Source of the DNA: an uncultured Duncaniella sp. | Lineage (GTDB): Bacteria; Bacteroidota; Bacteroidia; Bacteroidales; Muribaculaceae | Assembly (NCBI GenBank): GCA_910577255.1 | Contig: CAJTMH010000001.1 | Location: 186,001-250,000 of the forward strand | Reading direction: 5' to 3' | DNA: 64,000 bases | Shown here: positions 59,818 through 64,000 of the stretch, one piece after another | How the letters are laid out: each line of letters begins with the position of its first letter | How positions within the stretch are numbered: position 1 is the stretch's first letter | Made by a program: the position numbers and the translations under genes | The notes under the pieces: generated by a model | Told to the model about the DNA's origin: nothing | The model's input: only the letters and a program-made list of their open reading frames with translations | The model's database searches: none

Positions 59818-60666
59818 ATGGTAAAAATAGGAAAATACAACACGATGAAGGTGGTGAAGAATGTGGATTTCGGAGCCTACCTCGATGGAGGTGACGGAGA
59901 AGAAATCCTGCTGCCCGCCCGCTATATCATATCACCCTTGCAGCCGGGTGACGAATTGAATGTTTTTGTCTACAAGGATTCGGAGGACAGACCGGTGGCT
60001 ACCACTGAGCATCCATTTGCTGAGGTAGGCGAATTTGCTTTCCTCCAGGTTAACGCTGTGAATAAAATAGGTGCTTTCCTCGATTGGGGGCTTGTGGCAA
60101 AGGAGTTGCTGGTGCCCTACAGTGAGCAGAAGGTCAAAATGCGCCAGGGTATGGTATGCCCGGTGTATGTATATCTTGATGATGCTTCAAAACGAGTGGT
60201 GGCGTCAGCTAAGATAGAAAAGTTTCTTGGAAATAAATATCCTCATTACAAGCAGGGGGCATCGGTGAAGGCATTGGTGTATAAGCACACTGAATTCGGC
60301 TATAAGGCTATCGTCGATAATCTGTTCCATGGCATGATTTACGAGAATGAGATTTACCGGCCTCTCGAAATCGGTGAGGCAATCACTGCCTATGTGAAAC
60401 AGATAAGGGAAGACGGAAAGATTGACCTTGTGCTTAATGGAGGAAACGATGGACGTGTGGATTCACTCGTGGAGAAAATCAAGGAGCGTCTGCTTGCAGA
60501 ACCGGAAGGGTATCTGCCCTTGAGTGATGCTTCGTCTCCCGAATCGATCAGGGAAACGTTCCAGTGTTCCAAGAAGGATTTCAAAAAAGCCATTGGTCAT
60601 CTCTATCGTGACAAAGTGATCGAGATAACTCCGGGTGGCATCCAGTTAGTGGTGTCGGCTGAGTAA
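59818..60666 (+). CDS. S1-like RNA-binding protein of the CvfB/YitL family
   Basis: A 282-residue cytoplasmic protein. The N-terminal half is two tandem S1-type domains: KVVKNVDFGAYLDGGDGEEILLPARY with GDELNVFVYKDSEDRPVATTEHPF, then VNKIGAFLDWGLVAKELLVPYSEQ. A third S1-like part (HTEFGYKAIVDNLFHGMIYENEI) and a C-terminal winged helix (FKKAIGHLYRDKVIEITPGGIQLV) complete the CvfB layout. CvfB regulates virulence gene expression in Staphylococcus; the role here is unknown. It diverges from rsmG and converges with the ABC-F gene. Confidence 0.92.
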   Translation: MVKIGKYNTMKVVKNVDFGAYLDGGDGEEILLPARYIISPLQPGDELNVFVYKDSEDRPVATTEHPFAEVGEFAFLQVNAVNKIGAFLDWGLVAKELLVPYSEQKVKMRQGMVCPVYVYLDDASKRVVASAKIEKFLGNKYPHYKQGASVKALVYKHTEFGYKAIVDNLFHGMIYENEIYRPLEIGEAITAYVKQIREDGKIDLVLNGGNDGRVDSLVEKIKERLLAEPEGYLPLSDASSPESIRETFQCSKKDFKKAIGHLYRDKVIEITPGGIQLVVSAE

Positions 60667-60681
60667 GCGCCCGCCGCGAAA

Positions 60682-62673
60682 TCAGTTTTTGGATATTGAG
60701 TCGAGGTCGATTGATGCGAGCTCCCAGAGCGACATTGCATTTTCAAGATCTTTGGTGGCTGATGCATGGCGATCATAAATGTCGGCAGGAGGATTCCCGG
60801 CGGCAATGATTGCTTCGATGTCAGAGACTTCCTGCTCGAGACGTGATACTTCGGCTTCGGCTTCTTCAACTTTTTTTCTTGCCTTGCGCACGAGTTTCTC
60901 ATGTTCGCGCTGCTCGGCATAGGTCAGTTTACGCGGGGCGTTATCGTCTCGCGTTTCTGTTGTTTCGCGCTGGGCGGTTGAGGTTGCTTGTGCAGATTTT
61001 GCGGCCTTTTCCTTGTCGGCTTGTTTGGGTGCCGGGGTGGTGCGCTCGAGCTCGGCCAGCGAGGCGAGCTTCTTTTTCTCAAGGAACTCGTAGATGCCAC
61101 CGAGGCATTCACGCACATGGCCGCCGCCGAATTCGTAGACTTTCTCCACGAGTCCGTCGAGGAACTCGCGGTCGTGGCTCACCACTATCACTGTCCCGTC
61201 AAAATCCTTTATGGCCTGTTTGAGAATGTCCTTGGTTTTCATGTCAAGGTGGTTGGTAGGCTCGTCGAGTATCAGCAGGTTGACTGGTTCGAGCAAAAGG
61301 CGTATCATGGCAAGGCGCGTCTTTTCGCCACCTGAAAGAACCTTGACCTTCTTGTCTGACGCTTCTCCGCCAAACATGAATGCGCCGAGTATGTCGCGAA
61401 TTTTAGTGCGGATGTCGCCTACTGCTACACGGTCGATCGTGTCAAACACCGTAAGGTCTTCGTCGAGGAGTTGTGCTTGGTTTTGGGCAAAGTAGCCAAT
61501 CTTTACATTGTGACCTATTTTCAGATTTCCGGTGAAAGGTATCTCGTTCATTATGCACTTTACTAGCGTCGATTTGCCTTCACCGTTCTTGCCTACGAAC
61601 GCTACTTTTTCGCCTCGCTTTATGGTGAAGGTAGCATGGTCGAACACCTGATGTTCACCGTATGCTTTTCCCACATTATCTGCTATTACCGGATAGTCGC
61701 CCGAACGTGGAGCGGGAGGGAATTTGAGATTGAGGTGTGATGTGTCGACCTCGTCGACCTCGATGCGTTCGATTTTTGCGAGTTGTTTTATGCGGCTTTG
61801 GACCTGCACGCTTTTCGTCGCTTTGTAACGGAAGCGCTCTATGAAATCCTCGGTCTCTTGAATCATCTTCTGCTGATTCTGGTAGGCTCGCATTTGCTGC
61901 TCGAGCCTTTCCTGCCTAAGCACCACATATTTTGAATAGTTGACCGAATAGTCATAAATCTTGCCTAACGAGATTTCGATTGTGCGGTTTGTCACATTAT
62001 CGATAAAGGCTCGGTCATGGCTGACGAGCACAACGGCATTGGCTTTTGTGACAAGAAAATTTTCAAGCCATTGGATTGACTCGATGTCAAGATGGTTGGT
62101 CGGTTCGTCAAGTAGCAGCACGTCGGGCCGAGTGAGCAGTAGTTTGGCGAGTTCGATACGCATTCGCCATCCTCCTGAAAATTCTGATGTGTGGCGGTTG
62201 AAATCCGAACGCACGAAGCCAAGGCCCATCAGTGTCTTCTCCATCTCGGCTTCGCAGTTATCGCTTTCTTCCATGGCGAGGCGGTCGGTGATGCTCGTCA
62301 TTGCTTCGATGAGTTCCTGGTATTCCCGTGATTCATAGTCAGTGCGCGAGTTCAGCTCTTCGTTTATTTCATCAAGCCTAGCATGCATTTTGTCAATGTG
62401 ACTGAACGCGCTGCGCACCTCTTCTATTACTGTCGAGGTGTCGCTGATGGTCATGTGCTGGGGTAGGTATCCTATGGTGGTGTCATGAGGGATTGCAACA
62501 CTGCCCGATGTGGGGTGTTGGAGGCCTGCTATTATTTTCAACATTGTGGATTTCCCGGCACCGTTCTTCCCGACAAGGGCTATCTTGTCCTTGGTGTTGA
62601 TGATATAGGATATGTTGTCAAAAAGACACTTTGCGCTAAACTCTACTTTGAGGTTATTTATTGATATGCTCAT
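60682..62673 (-). CDS. ABC-F family ATPase
   Basis: A soluble protein of 663 residues with two ABC domains and no membrane helices, of the ribosome-associated ABC-F class. The first domain has Walker A GKNGAGKST (35-43), signature FSGGWRMRIELAKLL and DEPTNHLDIES. The interdomain linker is the Arg/Lys/Gln-rich ERLEQQMRAYQNQQKMIQ and FRYKATKSVQVQSRIKQLAK. The second domain has GKNGEGKST, LSGGEKTRLAMIRLL and DEPTNHLDMKT. A charged C-terminal coiled coil (VRKARKKVEEAEAEVSRLEQ) resembles Uup-type tails, though Uup or EttA identity is not settled. These proteins assist stalled or early ribosomes. Confidence 0.94.
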   Translation of the reverse strand: MSISINNLKVEFSAKCLFDNISYIINTKDKIALVGKNGAGKSTMLKIIAGLQHPTSGSVAIPHDTTIGYLPQHMTISDTSTVIEEVRSAFSHIDKMHARLDEINEELNSRTDYESREYQELIEAMTSITDRLAMEESDNCEAEMEKTLMGLGFVRSDFNRHTSEFSGGWRMRIELAKLLLTRPDVLLLDEPTNHLDIESIQWLENFLVTKANAVVLVSHDRAFIDNVTNRTIEISLGKIYDYSVNYSKYVVLRQERLEQQMRAYQNQQKMIQETEDFIERFRYKATKSVQVQSRIKQLAKIERIEVDEVDTSHLNLKFPPAPRSGDYPVIADNVGKAYGEHQVFDHATFTIKRGEKVAFVGKNGEGKSTLVKCIMNEIPFTGNLKIGHNVKIGYFAQNQAQLLDEDLTVFDTIDRVAVGDIRTKIRDILGAFMFGGEASDKKVKVLSGGEKTRLAMIRLLLEPVNLLILDEPTNHLDMKTKDILKQAIKDFDGTVIVVSHDREFLDGLVEKVYEFGGGHVRECLGGIYEFLEKKKLASLAELERTTPAPKQADKEKAAKSAQATSTAQRETTETRDDNAPRKLTYAEQREHEKLVRKARKKVEEAEAEVSRLEQEVSDIEAIIAAGNPPADIYDRHASATKDLENAMSLWELASIDLDSISKN

Positions 62674-62797
62674 CGGTTGCCATTCAAAATGTGGGGTGAA
62701 TTTTGAAGTGCAAATTTACGTAGAATATCGGAAATAGTCAAATTCTGGAATGCTTCGGTTTGTCTGTAGGTCGGTTGCTGTGTGACTTTGATAATGG

Positions 62798-63493
62798 TCA
62801 GCGCATAAAGGGATGACCATGTGTCGGATCAGGGATGAATGACTCGTAGGTTGAATCGTCGTAATAGACAACGATTCCGGTGACGCGTTTCCCTTTGCCA
62901 GGGGTGACCGTGATGGAGTCATCTTTGGAGTCGTTGTTTTTTAATGTAGCTTCTGCCTGTGGTGACGGTGAGCTGGCGCCTGGTTGGGGCGCTGTCTCTT
63001 TGGGTGCCTGTCCTGGAGTTACATCCTGTGTGTGAGTAAAGGAAAATGTGTTGCGGGCAGGGTGTGTCTGTGCAGTGTCGGCGTGCAATCGGTCCATATC
63101 ATTGGAATCGGGCATGAAATTGCTGGATTGGTGGGCGCCAATTTTTTCTGGCATATTTTCCGGACTGTTCTTAGAAAAGTCCATTGCTATGCTATCAATC
63201 TGTTTGTCAAGTGGTTCTGTGTCTTGAAAGTCAAGAATACCTTGATTTTGGGCCTCTGAGGTTTCAATATTTGCAGCTGTTTCCATATTCCCCTCGCCAA
63301 ACATGAGCCATACGATGGATAAATTGGGGTAGGCGGCATGGATTTTGCCTATGATCTCGTCGCTGACCTTTTTATTGCGGCCTGCAAGTAGCTGAGAGCC
63401 TGTTGGGCGAGGAATAGAGCATTCATCTGCAAACTGAGTTACGCTAATTTGGTTGGCATCCAAATACTGTTTGAGTCTTGAAACAAGGTCCAT
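62798..63493 (-). CDS. Helix-turn-helix regulator with low-complexity linker
   Basis: A 231-residue protein. The N-terminal XRE-type HTH is in LVSRLKQYLDANQISVTQFADECSIPRPTGSQLLAGRNKKVSDEIIGKIHAAYPNLSIVWLMFGEG (as pieces at about 3-65), with the second helix near SVTQFADECS. A long disordered Ser/Thr/Asp/Asn/Pro-rich linker follows (about 75-185). The end is a short globular patch (GKGKRVTGIVVYYDDSTYESFIPDPTHGHPF) with no recognised domain. The upstream region has a consensus promoter and repeated AATTTG boxes that may be its own operators. I infer a phage-repressor-like autoregulator. Confidence 0.8.
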   Translation of the reverse strand: MDLVSRLKQYLDANQISVTQFADECSIPRPTGSQLLAGRNKKVSDEIIGKIHAAYPNLSIVWLMFGEGNMETAANIETSEAQNQGILDFQDTEPLDKQIDSIAMDFSKNSPENMPEKIGAHQSSNFMPDSNDMDRLHADTAQTHPARNTFSFTHTQDVTPGQAPKETAPQPGASSPSPQAEATLKNNDSKDDSITVTPGKGKRVTGIVVYYDDSTYESFIPDPTHGHPFMR

Positions 63494-64000
63494 AAATGTA
63501 AACAGGTTGAAATTTCACATTGTAATTCGTGTGCAAATGTAATCATATAATTTGAAAACTCCAAATTTGTGGATGAAAACTTGTAATTTGCAAACAAGAA
63601 CTAATTCCTGGAATTCCCTAATTTGTATATGCAAATTGGAATTGTAGTATACGGTGAAAATTTGCAGTATCTAAATTGTTACTTTAGATAAAAATATGTA
63701 ACATATCGAAATAATAGGATATTAGTGTGTAATAAGTATTAAAATCTTCAATTATAGGCAGAATTGGTGCGTATAATTAAAGATTTACTTATAATAATTT
63801 ATGTAATATTGCTGATTTTTAATGTTATAATGAGGATTATAAAGAATGTTAATCAATGAAATGGTTCTGAATTTTGAATTTTGGAATAGATTGTCAATTG
63901 TAAACTGTAAGTAAGACTTTCGGTAAAATAGATGGTGAATTAGATAATTTGAAGATTGCGATTTGGGATTATTCAAATGTAAATCTCTTGGTTGGATTTG
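63494..64000. other. AT-rich intergenic region with repeated AATTTG boxes
   Basis: About 507 bp, no convincing gene. Near the HTH gene it holds the promoter and five or more copies of AATTTG/CAAATT. One pair forms AATTTG-N6-CAAATT at 63620-63637, and TATCTAAA-N7-TTTAGATA is at 63668-63690. The remaining 300 bp are very AT-rich and low in structure. The window ends before the next gene. Confidence 0.6.
63534..63565 (-). promoter_or_regulatory. Promoter of the HTH regulator gene
   Basis: TTTG (63562-63565), 20 nt, TACATTTG (63534-63541) on the - strand. It overlaps two AATTTG boxes, which fits autoregulation. Confidence 0.7.

Noticed and set aside
63785..63976. 63-codon frame at the right end
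   Set aside because: Extremely Asn/Tyr/Ile-rich in AT-rich DNA; no evidence of coding.
63494..64000. AT-rich end region as a replication origin
   Set aside because: No dnaA, no DnaA-box cluster and no parAB nearby.

Overview
The window reads as a chromosomal segment of a Bacteroidota bacterium, order Bacteroidales, most likely a gut Muribaculaceae-type organism. Evidence: promoters of the Bacteroidetes type (TTTG or TTG, about 20 nt, then TAnnTTTG) before a tRNA, rpmH, rpsO and regulators; almost no Shine-Dalgarno sequences; and family-typical genes (GLPGLI proteins, DUF5686/carboxypeptidase-like outer-membrane protein, Bacteroidetes-type omega subunit, purH-mreBCD-mrdA-rodA, lolA next to ftsK, bamD-rpoZ). 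The family-level placement is inference; the order-level placement is strong.

Layout. 1-7.4 kb is an oxalate catabolism cluster on the + strand: 3' end of frc (formyl-CoA:oxalate CoA-transferase), oxc (oxalyl-CoA decarboxylase), an AEC-family carrier and nifJ (pyruvate:ferredoxin oxidoreductase). A stem-loop lies in each of the three gaps and another after nifJ. 7.4-11.3 kb holds a CYTH phosphatase-like gene and two outer-membrane proteins. 11.3-15.2 kb (- strand) holds an acyl-CoA synthetase, miaA and pepT. 15.3-18.1 kb is a MarR/MFS pair plus a DsbA-family gene whose promoters share an identical 13-bp putative operator. An inositol-phosphatase-family gene, tRNA-Gln(CTG), an AI-2E-family permease and a second MFS transporter follow.

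22.1-26.2 kb is an AT-rich accessory patch: a 5'-truncated coiled-coil membrane protein, decayed spacer, four small orphan genes (one secreted, one lipoprotein) and a 19-bp perfect inverted repeat. 26.2-35.5 kb is core and on the - strand: rodA, mrdA, mreD, mreC, mreB, purH, rpsO, rpoZ, bamD. 35.7-44.8 kb has a GHL10-type glycosyl hydrolase, a small conserved-looking orphan, htpG, a CapA-family protein, folD, ffh and panD/panC.

45.0-47.4 kb is a GLPGLI / SUMF1-like / GLPGLI secreted-protein unit with a recently duplicated or converted signal-peptide region. 47.7-63.5 kb returns to core functions: recR, a GNAT, trxB, a lolA-like gene, ftsK, flavodoxin, rpmH (51 codons), a porin-like protein, an orphan secreted protein, a biotin-carrying carboxyltransferase (oadA/pycB type), an MBL hydrolase, rsmG, a CvfB-like S1 protein, an ABC-F ATPase and an HTH regulator whose upstream region carries repeated AATTTG boxes. 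The last 0.5 kb is AT-rich and shows no gene.

The most notable biology is the oxalate cluster with carrier and PFOR attached, the shared MarR-type operator, and the truncated coiled-coil locus. No CRISPR array, intact transposase or prophage was seen.
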